Shown here: piece after piece, positions 7,139 through 16,755 of the stretch
How positions within the stretch are numbered: position 1 is the stretch's first letter
Layout: each line of letters starts with the position of its first letter
Source of the DNA: CAINVV01 sp031432175
GTDB taxonomy: Bacteria; Bacteroidota; Bacteroidia; Bacteroidales; Prolixibacteraceae
Direction: 5' to 3'
Assembly (NCBI GenBank): GCA_964358545.1
Contig: CAYHQN010000038.1
Coordinates: 1 to 33,969 of the forward strand
Length of the DNA stretch: 33,969 nucleotides
Position numbers and translations under genes: made by a program
The notes under the pieces: generated by a model
Seen by the model: the letters and a program-made list of their open reading frames with translations, nothing else
The model's database searches: none
What the model was told of the DNA's origin: nothing

Positions 7139-8371
7139 ATGAACCGAAAAATATATCTGGTTGCCGGATACAACACCCTATCAATGGGTACTGGCCGGAG
7201 TGAATTTAATCCCGGGAGAGAACGCCCGGGGCTTGAAGCGTATATTCAGGAAGCAGGACAGGCAACGTTACAGCAAATTGGGGGCGCAAAAAATGTCGAT
7301 GAATGTGTCATTGGAAATTTTATGGCATCCCGGTTTAACAACCAGGCTCATTTGGCAGCCATGATGCCCTCCATTGACAAGGATCTCCAGTATAAACCAT
7401 CTGTCAGGGTGGAAGGCGCTTGTGCTTCTGGCGGTCTGGCCTTAATAACCGGGATAAAGTCCATTCTTGCCGGCACTGCCGAAGTTGTACTTGCCCTTGG
7501 CGTTGAAGTACAAAACACAGTTAAAGCAATCTATGGAGCCGATTTTCTTGCTTTGGCAGGTTGGTACAAGAAACGCAAAAATGGTCACGCCTATTTTTTC
7601 CCAGGCGAATTCAGCGACAGGGCAAAAGCTTATTGCGATGCTTACGGAACAGAATACACCCGGAAAGGATTAGCCACCTGGTATAAAAACGCTGTTGAAA
7701 ATGCCCGCCTCTGCCCAACAGCACAGGAATATGAGAACAAAGACAACGATCTGTTGGCTACCGGTATGACTCCTCCGAATGGAAAGATGTTCGTAGATCA
7801 TCTGAATTTGTTTGACTGTTCAAAAGTTTCGGACGGGGCTTCTGCCATTGCCATTGTCTCGGAAGAAGGTCTGAAACGGATTGGCATACCCAAAAGTCAG
7901 GCCATTGAAGTAGTTGGTTTTAGTCAGTCAGTAGAAAATTTAATGGAAGACCCGATCAATCAGGCCGAACTAACGACCACCAGAGTCGCCGTACAAAAGG
8001 CTTTAAGTATGGCAGGCATCACCATTGATCAGTTGGCAACAGTTGAAACGCACGATTGTTTTTCCATTGCCGGAATTATGGCTACCGAAGCCATTGGATT
8101 TGCCAAGGCCGGGAAAGGAGCTGAATTTGTGGCCAATGGGAATACAGCACGAACCGGGATAATTCCATTTAACACGACCGGTGGACTCATTGGATGGGGA
8201 CATCCGACCGGAGCGACCGGGATTCACCAGGCCGTTACCATTTGGGAGCAATTCACCCATAAAGCGGCAGCTGCACAACTGGAAATCCCGGGTTCGAAAC
8301 CTTATGCCCTCTCCGTCAATATGGGTGGGAACGATAAAACGGTGGTTTCAGTGGTGTACAAAAAACAATGA
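7139..8371 (+). CDS. thiolase family protein, SCP2-type (acetyl-CoA acyltransferase)
   Basis: It should cleave 3-ketoacyl-CoA with CoA to give acetyl-CoA. The acylated cysteine is C95 in EGACASGG. The HDCF motif (H305, C307) and the GHPTGATG histidine (H355) complete the active site. In classical thiolases the second cysteine lies in a C-terminal CxGGG motif. Here that position reads NMGGND with no cysteine, so C307 of HDCF probably serves, as in SCP2/SCPx-type thiolases. The 410-residue length fits that subgroup. Encoded 12 bp after the dehydrogenase, it is the last carbon step of the operon. SCP2-type enzymes often accept branched ketoacyl-CoAs, so acetoacetyl-CoA need not be its only substrate. 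Confidence 0.88.
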   Translation: MNRKIYLVAGYNTLSMGTGRSEFNPGRERPGLEAYIQEAGQATLQQIGGAKNVDECVIGNFMASRFNNQAHLAAMMPSIDKDLQYKPSVRVEGACASGGLALITGIKSILAGTAEVVLALGVEVQNTVKAIYGADFLALAGWYKKRKNGHAYFFPGEFSDRAKAYCDAYGTEYTRKGLATWYKNAVENARLCPTAQEYENKDNDLLATGMTPPNGKMFVDHLNLFDCSKVSDGASAIAIVSEEGLKRIGIPKSQAIEVVGFSQSVENLMEDPINQAELTTTRVAVQKALSMAGITIDQLATVETHDCFSIAGIMATEAIGFAKAGKGAEFVANGNTARTGIIPFNTTGGLIGWGHPTGATGIHQAVTIWEQFTHKAAAAQLEIPGSKPYALSVNMGGNDKTVVSVVYKKQ

Positions 8372-8404
8372 ATATAAACAATCTCTAAACTAAATATTTA
8401 ACTG

Positions 8405-9553
8405 ATGAATTTTGATTTTACCGAAGAGCAATTGATGATACGCCAGGCTGCCCGCGATTATGCCCAGCGCGAATTAATCAAGGATGCGATTGAACGTGAC
8501 GATAAAGCAATTTTTCCTAACCTGCACATCAAAAACCTGGCGGAATTAGGATTTTTAGGGATGCTGGTTGGCACTAAATACGATGGGGGCGGCATGGATA
8601 CGGTATCCTATGTTTTGGCCATAGAAGAGATCTCCAAAGTTGACTCATCTGTCGGGGTAATCATTTCTGTAAACAACTCATTGGTATGTTTTGGAATAGA
8701 AGCATATGGTACCGAAGAACAAAAGGAGAAATGGCTGAAACCGTTGGCGCGTGGCGAGAAAATCGGGGCTTTTTTACTCTCTGAACCAGGTTGCGGCAGT
8801 GATGCATCTTCGCAAAAAACTACGGCCATCGATATGGGCGACCATTATATTCTGAATGGAGTGAAAAACTGGATCACCAACGGCAATTCAGCATCGACCT
8901 ATATTGTGATCGCTCAAACTCATAAGGAATTGGGACATAAAGGAATCAATGCCATTTTGGTTGACAGGCATGCTCCGGGCATTTCTGTGGGTGTACACGA
9001 AAATAAAATGGGGATGCGAAGTTCCGATACCCATTCGGTGGAGTTTGCCGACGTAAAAGTGCCGAAAGAAAACCGCCTGGGCGAAGATGGTTTTGGATTT
9101 AGGTTTGCGATGAAAACCCTTGAAGGAGGTCGGATCGGAATCGCCGCGCAGGCGCTTGGACTTGCCTCCGGAGCTTATGAATTAGCCGTTAAATATGCCA
9201 AAGAAAGGAAAACTTTTGGTACTGAGATTATTAACCATCAGGCCATTGCATTTAAACTGGCCGATATGGCTACTGAAATTGAAGCCGCCCGGTTCCTTTG
9301 TTTAAAGGCGGCCTGGCTGAAAGATCAGGATAAACCCTATGGAAATGCCAGTGCTATGGCCAAATTGTTTGCTGCCGAAACAGCCATGAGAGTGACTACC
9401 GAAGCGGTTCAGATTCACGGAGGTTATGGCTATGTGAAGGATTACCACGTGGAGCGCTTGATGCGCGATGCCAAACTAACCCAAATCTACGAAGGAACCT
9501 CTGAAATACAGAAAATTGTCATCTCACGAGCCATTATCATGGGAGATTTATAG
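8405..9553 (+). CDS. acyl-CoA dehydrogenase, short-chain type
   Basis: It is a flavoenzyme that makes the 2,3-double bond of an acyl-CoA and passes electrons to ETF. The 382 residues match the short/medium-chain class. Visible features are LLSEPGCGSDA, KNWITNG, the MGMRSSDTH segment and the catalytic base E363 in QIYEGTSEIQ, the position used by butyryl- and medium-chain enzymes rather than the isovaleryl type. It is the last gene of the crotonase operon and converges on fadE with 47 bp between stops. Butyryl-CoA is the likely substrate, given the mutase and thiolase in the window, but chain length is inferred. Confidence 0.93.
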   Translation: MNFDFTEEQLMIRQAARDYAQRELIKDAIERDDKAIFPNLHIKNLAELGFLGMLVGTKYDGGGMDTVSYVLAIEEISKVDSSVGVIISVNNSLVCFGIEAYGTEEQKEKWLKPLARGEKIGAFLLSEPGCGSDASSQKTTAIDMGDHYILNGVKNWITNGNSASTYIVIAQTHKELGHKGINAILVDRHAPGISVGVHENKMGMRSSDTHSVEFADVKVPKENRLGEDGFGFRFAMKTLEGGRIGIAAQALGLASGAYELAVKYAKERKTFGTEIINHQAIAFKLADMATEIEAARFLCLKAAWLKDQDKPYGNASAMAKLFAAETAMRVTTEAVQIHGGYGYVKDYHVERLMRDAKLTQIYEGTSEIQKIVISRAIIMGDL

Positions 9554-9600
9554 CAAGTAAATTGGCAAAACCGGTTTAGCGATTTATTCGTTACATGAGA

Positions 9601-11388
9601 TCAAAAACAGTATACGTTTTTCTCAATTAATTTATCAGCAATATGCCTGCGGGCTTCTTTGGCGTTGAAAGGTTCGGTTTTTGTAAATCTTTTCAGCCCG
9701 AGCAGTAACATCTTTTGTTCATCACCGCCTGCAAAAGAGTTTATTGCCTCCTTGCCGTTCTTGTTAATCCTGTCAGCGGCATCATTAATGAAAACACGCA
9801 TCATGGCCGTTCTTTCCGAATTTCCATTTTCGCCGTTCAATGACACCAATTTTTCAAGTCTGAGTAAAACGGATTCTGAAACAAACACATCAATGATCAT
9901 GTCGGCGATATTCATCAGTATTTCCTGTTCATCAGCGAGTTTGTTCATAAGGCGCTGAGCAGCCGTTCCTGCTATCATCAATACTGATTTTTTGAAATTA
10001 GCGATATATTTTTTCTCTTGTGCAAAAAGTGCATCGTCGGTAGAATCCATTGCTGGAACAGACATGAGTTCCGACTGAATTTTTAGGGCAGGTCCCATCA
10101 GATTGAGTTCACCCTTCATCGCTCTTTTTAAAATCATATCAACGATCACCATACGGTTAATTTCGTTGGTCCCTTCGAAAATCCTGTTAATGCGCGAATC
10201 GCGGTATGTTCTGTCCATCGGCGCTTCGGCAGAGTAGCCCATTCCGCCGTATATTTGTACTCCTTCATCAGCCACGTAGTTCAGCGCTTCTGAACAGTAC
10301 ACTTTCAGGATTGAAGCTTCAGGGGCGAATTGTTCAAATGCCTTCAAAATGGCTTCTGATTTAGCTTTGCCTGATTTAATATTCAAACCGAGAGCTTGTT
10401 CAATGTAGTTAGCAGTCCTGTAAAGCGCAGATTCTCCGGCAAAAACACGTATAGCTTGCTCAGCTAGTTTATATTTGATAGCTCCGAATTGAGAAATCGA
10501 TTTTCCAAACTGATGCCGCTCGTTTGCATATTGCACCGAATTGCTTATGGTCGCTTTTCCGGCGCCGATAGTGGCGGCTGCAAGCTTTACCCGGCCCAAG
10601 TTCAGGATGTTCAATGCAATCTTAAATCCTTGTTGCCGTTCAGAAAGTAAGTTTTCGACGGGAACTTTGCAATCGTTAAAGAATATCTGGACTGTTGAAC
10701 TTCCTTTTATACCCATTTTATGTTCCTCAGGCATAAGCTGAACTCCGCCAAACGATTTTTCGACAATAAATGCGCTTAAGGTGGCGTCATCATCAATTTT
10801 GGCAAATACAATCATAACATCGGCGAAGCCTCCATTGGTGATCCACATTTTTTGTCCTTTCAGAACATAATATTTGCCGTCGTCTGATAATACCGCTTTG
10901 GTGCGGCCTGAATTGGCATCAGACCCGGAACCAGGTTCAGTAAGACAATAACATGCTTTCCATTCTCCGCTAACCAGTTTGGGAAGGTATTTTTTCTTTT
11001 GCCCTTCATTGCCATAATACATAATGGGAGTCATGCCAATTCCGGTGTTTGCCGCAAATGCAACGGCAAAGGAGTGTGAAGCACCAATATATTCGGTGGC
11101 AAGTAAACTAGTGATGTAATTCATGTCAAAACCGCCATATTCGGCAGCAACAGGGATACCAAAAAAACCAAGCCCGGCTGCTTTATCCAGCAAGGAAACC
11201 ATTAATCCTTCTTCCTGGTTATCTATCCTGTCGAGGATGGGTATTATCTCCCTTCTCACAAAATCGTTACAAGAGTCGGCAATGAGTTTTTGTTCTTCAT
11301 TGTATTCTTCAGGAATAAAAATGTCGTCAGCATTACTTTCCGAAATCAGGAATTGACCACCGGTTACTGTTTTATTAAGATTTTCCAA
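9601..11388 (-). CDS. fadE: acyl-CoA dehydrogenase, long form (FadE of fadNAE type)
   Basis: It should perform the first oxidative step on longer acyl-CoAs and reduce ETF. At 595 residues it carries a ~170-residue C-terminal extension beyond the standard dehydrogenase fold, as in VLCAD-like and Bacillus FadE proteins. Seen are CYCLTEPGSGSDA, QKMWITNGG, MGIKGSSTVQ, and the catalytic E405 in RIFEGTNEINR. It is the last gene of the minus-strand operon, 18 bp after fadA. Order, sizes and domain types (FadN ~800, FadA ~390, FadE ~595) match the fadNAE operon known in Bacillus. Confidence 0.92.
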   Translation of the reverse strand: MENLNKTVTGGQFLISESNADDIFIPEEYNEEQKLIADSCNDFVRREIIPILDRIDNQEEGLMVSLLDKAAGLGFFGIPVAAEYGGFDMNYITSLLATEYIGASHSFAVAFAANTGIGMTPIMYYGNEGQKKKYLPKLVSGEWKACYCLTEPGSGSDANSGRTKAVLSDDGKYYVLKGQKMWITNGGFADVMIVFAKIDDDATLSAFIVEKSFGGVQLMPEEHKMGIKGSSTVQIFFNDCKVPVENLLSERQQGFKIALNILNLGRVKLAAATIGAGKATISNSVQYANERHQFGKSISQFGAIKYKLAEQAIRVFAGESALYRTANYIEQALGLNIKSGKAKSEAILKAFEQFAPEASILKVYCSEALNYVADEGVQIYGGMGYSAEAPMDRTYRDSRINRIFEGTNEINRMVIVDMILKRAMKGELNLMGPALKIQSELMSVPAMDSTDDALFAQEKKYIANFKKSVLMIAGTAAQRLMNKLADEQEILMNIADMIIDVFVSESVLLRLEKLVSLNGENGNSERTAMMRVFINDAADRINKNGKEAINSFAGGDEQKMLLLGLKRFTKTEPFNAKEARRHIADKLIEKNVYCF

Positions 11389-11406
11389 AATAATTATATT
11401 TAATGT

Positions 11407-12579
11407 TTACAATAATTCATAAATTCCCGCAACTCCCTGCCCACCTCCTACACAAAGAGAAACCATGCCATATTTTTGCCTTCTCCTCTTCATTTCATTC
11501 AATAGCTGAATGGTTAGTTTTGTGCCCGAACACCCAAGAGGATGCCCAAGAGCGATTGCGCCACCGTTCACATTTATAATTTCTTTGTTAAGTTGAGAAG
11601 TTCTGATAACGGAGAGCGCCTGCGACGCGAATGCCTCGTTGAGTTCTATCTGCTCAATATCATCAAGTTTCAATCCTGCCCTTTTCAACGCCAGGGGGAT
11701 AGCTTCCACTGGTCCAATACCCATAATGCGCGGTTCAACTCCCACAGCAGCATGGCTAATAAGTCGTGCAATGGGTTTAAGGTTCAGTTCTTTCACCATT
11801 TTTTCAGACATGATCATCACAAAAGCTGCTCCATCAGAAGTTTGCGAAGAGTTTCCAGCTGTAACACTTCCTTTGGCAGAGAAAACGGGCTTCAGATTGG
11901 CAAGCGCCTTCAAATTGGTATCCGCACGGGGACCTTCGTCCGTGTCGAAGATAAATTCCCGTGTTTGTTTCCTGTTATTCCCATCAACAAATGTTTCAAT
12001 GATAGGTACAGGAACAATTTCATCTTTAAAATAGCCCATCTTTATTGCGTTGATGGCTTTCATGTGCGAATGGTAAGAAAACTCATCCTGGTCTTCGCGA
12101 CTGATGTTGTAATCCGTAGCCAACGCTTCGGCTGTCGCTCCCATACTTGAATACCAATCAGGATTTTTGGTGGCAATACCATAATTCAGTACTGTTTTCC
12201 AACCTACGGTCGGAACAAGTGACATGCTTTCAACACCCCCGGCAATGATACAATCCGCCATGCCTGCATGGATTTTATAAGATGCCATGGCAATAGCCTC
12301 CATGCCTGAACCACAATAACGGTTCAATACCACCCCGGGAACTTTGATTGGAAGGGACAATAAAGAAATCATGCGCCCCATTTGCATGCCTTGTTCTGCT
12401 TCTGGAACAGCGTTCCCGACAATGAGGTCGTCAATCCTTTCAGGATCTAATTGAGGTATTGAGGCAACAAGCTGCCTGATAATTACAGCAGCAAGGTCAT
12501 CGGGTCGTGTAAAGCGCAAAGCACCTTTTTTTGCTTTTCCCACAGCCGAACGGTAGGCTGCTACAATATATGCATCCAT
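11407..12579 (-). CDS. fadA: acetyl-CoA C-acyltransferase (3-ketoacyl-CoA thiolase)
   Basis: It cleaves 3-ketoacyl-CoA with CoA in the long-chain beta-oxidation operon. All classical thiolase signatures are present: C89 in NRYCGSGMEA, NEAFASQ, GHPLGCSG, and the C-terminal cysteine in CVGGGQG. The 390-residue length is normal. It lies 13 bp after fadN and 18 bp before fadE, so it is co-transcribed. It differs clearly from the SCP2-type thiolase at 7139, which lacks the CVGGG motif, so the window holds two thiolases of distinct subfamilies. Confidence 0.95.
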   Translation of the reverse strand: MDAYIVAAYRSAVGKAKKGALRFTRPDDLAAVIIRQLVASIPQLDPERIDDLIVGNAVPEAEQGMQMGRMISLLSLPIKVPGVVLNRYCGSGMEAIAMASYKIHAGMADCIIAGGVESMSLVPTVGWKTVLNYGIATKNPDWYSSMGATAEALATDYNISREDQDEFSYHSHMKAINAIKMGYFKDEIVPVPIIETFVDGNNRKQTREFIFDTDEGPRADTNLKALANLKPVFSAKGSVTAGNSSQTSDGAAFVMIMSEKMVKELNLKPIARLISHAAVGVEPRIMGIGPVEAIPLALKRAGLKLDDIEQIELNEAFASQALSVIRTSQLNKEIINVNGGAIALGHPLGCSGTKLTIQLLNEMKRRRQKYGMVSLCVGGGQGVAGIYELL

Positions 12580-12592
12580 GTCTGTTTTATTT

Positions 12593-14995
12593 TTAATTTC
12601 TTAATGGTTTACCTGTTTTAAGGGTATATTCTATTCTTTCCTGTGTTTTTCTTTCGCCACATAAAGAAAGGAAGGCTTCCCTTTCGAGGTCAAGCAGGTA
12701 TTGTTCCGACACATTCTGAGGATACGACAGGTCGCCTCCACTCATGATATACGCAAGTTTCCCCGATATCTTCTTATCATGCCCGGAAATGTAATGCGCT
12801 GTTTCCATTGAATGGGCTCCAACAAGGAACATGCTCAGCGCATCTTTTCCAAGGACACGGATATCGGAGCGGGGAAATGGCTTTGTATAACCTGCAACCG
12901 AGAACTCGATAACACGCGCTTTGGCATCGGCAAGCAGGCGGGATTGATTGATACTGATCCTGTCTGATTTTTTTAAAATCCCCAAATCGAATGCCTCATA
13001 AGCCGAGGAGGATACTTTTGCCGTGCCAATATTCATGAAAGCGTTGAGGATGTTATTTAGTTCAATGTCTCCTTCTTCAAAGCGGTCGGAAGCACGAAGC
13101 GTCATCTCCTTGGTTCCTCCGCCTGATGGAATTAATCCTACTCCAAACTCTACAAGCCCGATATATGTTTCGGCAGCTGCCTGAACAGCATCAAGGTGTA
13201 AAATCAATTCACAGCCTCCACCCAGGGTTAATCCGTGCGGTGCGCCAACAATCGGGACAGACGCATATTTTGCCCGCATCAGTGCATTCTGAAATGTACG
13301 GACCATCAAGTCTATTTCGTCAAATTCCTGTTCAGCGGCATACATCAAAAGTAAGGCAAGGTTTGCGCCTGCCGAAAAATTCGGACCATCGTTGCCAATC
13401 ACCAGTCCACGGAAATCCTTTTCAGCAATTTCAATTGCCTTGTTCAATCCCTGGATAACTTCGCTTCCCATGGTATTCATTTTGGTTTGAAATTCGAGGT
13501 CCAATACACCATCGCCTATGTCAATGATGGATGTTCCCTCGTTGCTCCATACGGTTTTGTTTTCGCGAAGGTGATTGAGAATAATAAATGACCCATAACC
13601 AGGGACAGGCTTAAATGAGGCAGTTTCAATATCATAATAGTTTTTTATACCATTTTTTACCTTATAAAATGACTCAATGCCTTTGCCAATCATTTCATAA
13701 ACCCACGGTGCCGGCTTGTTTCCCGAACTTTCCATTTGCTCAAGGCCCTTTTTCAAGCCAATCATATCCCAGGTTTCAAAAGGTCCGTAATCCCAGCCAA
13801 AGCCTGCACTCATAGCCGTATCAATGCGGTAAAGATCATCCGAAATTTCGGGTATCCGGTAGCTCACATAACAGAAAATTTTAAAAAATGTGCTGCGGTA
13901 AAATTCAGCGGCTTCATCCTTCCCATTCAAAAGAATCGTTAGCCTGTTTGCCATGTCTGCAACCGGCCTGGCAGCCTCCAGCGTTTTGAATTTTACTGGT
14001 TGTTGACTTCCATATTCCATGGTTTTAAGGTTTAAAGAAAGGATTTCCTTTTCGCCTTTTTCACTTGTAGTTTTTTTATAAAATCCCTGTCCGGTTTTAT
14101 CGCCCAAATAATTGTTTTTCTCCATTTCAGTCAGGAAACCGCCCAGCTTAAATGTCTCGAGAGATTCATCATTTTTCAGTGCATCGAAAAGATTGTTGGC
14201 AACTTTTATCACCGTGTCAAGCCCAACAAGGTCGCAAGTGCGGAAAGTGGCTGATTTTGGCCTGCCTATTGCGGGGCCGGTAAGTTTGTCGACCTGTTCA
14301 ACCGTAAGGTTAAGTCTTTGCGTTGCCTGAAAGACTTCAAGGATGGAAAAAATACCAATCCTGTTGGCTATAAATGCGGGAGTATCTTTGCAAAGGATGG
14401 TGGATTTCCCTAAAAACAGGTCACCGTATTGCATCAGGAAATCTATCACTTCCGGATCGGTTTGCTCATAGGGGATTATCTCCAAAAGACTTAGATAGCG
14501 CGGGGGATTGAAAAAATGAGTGCCACAAAGATGTCTTTGAAAATCTTCGGTTCTGCTTTCACCAAGCAGATGAATGGGTATGCCGGAAGTATTCGAGGTT
14601 ATTAATGTACCCGGACGGCGAAATTTTTCGATTTTCTCAAAAAGCTGACGTTTTATTTCAAGATTTTCGACCACCACTTCAATCACCCAGTCGGAGCTCT
14701 CTATTTCATGAAGGTTATCTTCGAAATTACCTGGTTTTATTCTTTTTAAAAATGATTTGTGGTACAAGGGCGATGGGTTTGACTGCACTGCATTTGCCAG
14801 GGATTGATTTACAATCCTGTTGCGGACCTCCGGGTGTTCCAAAGTAAGTCCTTTTTGATTTTCTCCTTCTGTAAGATCACGTGGAACAATATCCAGCAGC
14901 ATTACTTCAACCCCAATATTGGCAAAATGGCAGGCAATTCGCGAGCCCATTATACCTGAACCCAGTACACTGACTTTATTTATTTTCCGATTCAT
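12593..14995 (-). CDS. fadN: bifunctional 3-hydroxyacyl-CoA dehydrogenase / enoyl-CoA hydratase (FadN type)
   Basis: The protein carries the hydration and 3-hydroxy oxidation steps. The dehydrogenase half comes first: NAD motif GSGIMGS near residue 11, EVVVEN, SNTSGIPIH, and catalytic H160 in GTHFFNPP. The crotonase half is C-terminal (~residues 490-700), with FSAGANLALLL, GLTLGGGCE (E596) and GLVEFGVGL (E616), giving both hydratase glutamates 20 residues apart. The dehydrogenase-first order and 800-residue length identify FadN rather than FadB, which has the hydratase first. Its ATG overlaps the fadD stop (ATGA), indicating translational coupling. Confidence 0.95.
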   Translation of the reverse strand: MNRKINKVSVLGSGIMGSRIACHFANIGVEVMLLDIVPRDLTEGENQKGLTLEHPEVRNRIVNQSLANAVQSNPSPLYHKSFLKRIKPGNFEDNLHEIESSDWVIEVVVENLEIKRQLFEKIEKFRRPGTLITSNTSGIPIHLLGESRTEDFQRHLCGTHFFNPPRYLSLLEIIPYEQTDPEVIDFLMQYGDLFLGKSTILCKDTPAFIANRIGIFSILEVFQATQRLNLTVEQVDKLTGPAIGRPKSATFRTCDLVGLDTVIKVANNLFDALKNDESLETFKLGGFLTEMEKNNYLGDKTGQGFYKKTTSEKGEKEILSLNLKTMEYGSQQPVKFKTLEAARPVADMANRLTILLNGKDEAAEFYRSTFFKIFCYVSYRIPEISDDLYRIDTAMSAGFGWDYGPFETWDMIGLKKGLEQMESSGNKPAPWVYEMIGKGIESFYKVKNGIKNYYDIETASFKPVPGYGSFIILNHLRENKTVWSNEGTSIIDIGDGVLDLEFQTKMNTMGSEVIQGLNKAIEIAEKDFRGLVIGNDGPNFSAGANLALLLMYAAEQEFDEIDLMVRTFQNALMRAKYASVPIVGAPHGLTLGGGCELILHLDAVQAAAETYIGLVEFGVGLIPSGGGTKEMTLRASDRFEEGDIELNNILNAFMNIGTAKVSSSAYEAFDLGILKKSDRISINQSRLLADAKARVIEFSVAGYTKPFPRSDIRVLGKDALSMFLVGAHSMETAHYISGHDKKISGKLAYIMSGGDLSYPQNVSEQYLLDLEREAFLSLCGERKTQERIEYTLKTGKPLRN

Positions 14996-16755
14996 TTTAA
15001 ATATATATTTTCGATTAAAACCTTGTGTTTTTGCAAGAGTACCGTTCTTTTAATATTCTGCTTTGGGGTCAGTTCACCTGCTTCAATCGTCCAGGGGATG
15101 GAGAGAAGTTCGAATTTTTTAATCATTTCGTAGTGGGATTGCTTTTTATTTACTTTTTCAATCTCTTTGGCAATCCTCGCTATGACTCTTTCATTTTTCG
15201 ACATTTCCTGGTTAGTAGTGAAATCGATCTCCTTGCGGCGACACCACTCTTTTACGTACACATAATCAGGAACAATCAGCGCTGCGGGAAACTTTTGAAA
15301 CTCCCCCACAACCATTACCTGGTCAATAAAACGTGATTCTTTGAGATCGTTCTCGAGAATTTGCGGACTAATGAATTTGCCACCGGATGTTTTGAAAATT
15401 TCTTTTTTGCGGCCTGTTATTTTCAGGAACTTGTTTTCAACAAATTCGCCAATATCGCCGGTATAAAACCATTCATCTTTTATTGCTTCGGCAGTAGCTT
15501 CGGGGTCTTTGAAATAACCCAGCATAATATTGGGCCCTTTTACAAGGATCTCCCCATCACTGGCAATTTTAACTTCAACATCTTTAATCACCGGTCCGAC
15601 CGTTCCAAAACAAATAGAGTCAGGATGGAAATTGTTCACCGACACTACGGGAGATGTTTCTGTTAATCCGTATCCTTCCATAACCGGAATTCCGGCAGCG
15701 CGGAAAACTTTTGCCAAACGTGGCTGCAAGGCAGCGCCGCCTGAAATAATGCTGATAACATTCCCGCCCAGGGCTTTGCGCCATTTGTTAAAAATAATTT
15801 TATTGGCGATTTTCAATTGTAACTCATACCACCATCCGTTTTTTCCATCAAGTTCATATCTTAGTCCCAGGTTCAATGCCCAGAAAAAAAGCATTCTTTT
15901 TATTCCTTTAAGATCACCTCCCCCCGCTACAATTTTGTCATAGATTTTTTCAAGCAGGCGGGGAACAGTGGTGAAATAGTGAGGTTTCACTTCCCTGATG
16001 TTGTCGCCAACTTTTTCCAAACTTTCTGCAAAATAAATGGATACACCACTGTACATGTAAAAAACAGCTAATGTGGTTTCAAAAATATGATTTAATGGCA
16101 GGAAACTCAAGATACGATGAGAAGCATTTAATTCGAACAACAATGAGACGGCTAAAGCATTGCTGAGAATATTCCGGTGTGACAACATTACCCCCTTCGG
16201 ATTGGCGGTGGTTCCAGAGGTATAGATGATCGTTGCAAGGTCTTCTCCTTTGATGCTTTGTTTTGTCTCTTCGAGCAAATTGTTGTTCAAAGCGCTTTCC
16301 CCTAATTCGGTGATTTCGGACCAATGTTTGGCCCCATCCACTTTATCAAATGTGTAAATTTCAATAAGGGCAGGCAACTTGCTTTTAAGTTTTGAAAGCG
16401 TTTTGAAAAGAGACGCATCCGAAACAAAAATATATTTCACCATAGCATGGCTGAGGATATATTCCAGTTCTGCATTGTTGGTAGTAGGGTAAATGGGTAC
16501 ATTGATTCCTCCTGCTTGTAAAAGCCCCATATTAGCCATAATCCATTCGGGACGGTTATTGGATATAATGGAAATTTTATCTCCTTTTTGTAAGCCCATC
16601 TGAAATAAACCAAAGCTTAGAAGGTTTGCTGTTTCCTGCACTTGTTCGGAACTGAAAGGTGTCCACTTGCCGTTGATTTTTGCAACAAACATATCCGGTT
16701 TCTTGTAATTAGCAGAATACCGGGAAAGAAGGTCAAATAATCTTGTAGGTTCCAT
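14992..16755 (-). CDS. fadD: long-chain fatty acid-CoA ligase (AMP-dependent)
   Basis: It activates free fatty acids to acyl-CoA with ATP, probably at the inner membrane face. ANL-superfamily motifs are present: the phosphate loop YTSGTTANPKG (S180; the usual G before NPKG is A here), GYGLTETSPV, GDIGEF, and the linker/A10 region ITGRKKEIFKTSGGKFISP, with catalytic lysine in the last segment. At 587 residues it is a normal long-chain ligase. It is the first gene of the fadD-N-A-E operon, reading away from a 362-bp divergent intergenic region, and overlaps fadN by 4 bp. I infer chain length from the operon, not from pocket residues. Confidence 0.93.
   Translation of the reverse strand: MEPTRLFDLLSRYSANYKKPDMFVAKINGKWTPFSSEQVQETANLLSFGLFQMGLQKGDKISIISNNRPEWIMANMGLLQAGGINVPIYPTTNNAELEYILSHAMVKYIFVSDASLFKTLSKLKSKLPALIEIYTFDKVDGAKHWSEITELGESALNNNLLEETKQSIKGEDLATIIYTSGTTANPKGVMLSHRNILSNALAVSLLFELNASHRILSFLPLNHIFETTLAVFYMYSGVSIYFAESLEKVGDNIREVKPHYFTTVPRLLEKIYDKIVAGGGDLKGIKRMLFFWALNLGLRYELDGKNGWWYELQLKIANKIIFNKWRKALGGNVISIISGGAALQPRLAKVFRAAGIPVMEGYGLTETSPVVSVNNFHPDSICFGTVGPVIKDVEVKIASDGEILVKGPNIMLGYFKDPEATAEAIKDEWFYTGDIGEFVENKFLKITGRKKEIFKTSGGKFISPQILENDLKESRFIDQVMVVGEFQKFPAALIVPDYVYVKEWCRRKEIDFTTNQEMSKNERVIARIAKEIEKVNKKQSHYEMIKKFELLSIPWTIEAGELTPKQNIKRTVLLQKHKVLIENIYLK

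Noticed and set aside
9568..9577. AAACCGGTTT palindrome between the convergent acyl-CoA dehydrogenase genes
   Set aside because: It is a 10-bp perfect palindrome with no loop and no U-tract, too short to call a terminator.
11542..12150. 202-codon plus-strand open frame opposite fadA
   Set aside because: It lies wholly antisense to a thiolase with every catalytic motif, and its translation is Cys/Arg/Phe-rich with no recognisable domain.
12593..14995. FadB/FadJ as the product name
   Set aside because: FadB has the hydratase domain first; here the dehydrogenase domain is N-terminal, as in FadN.
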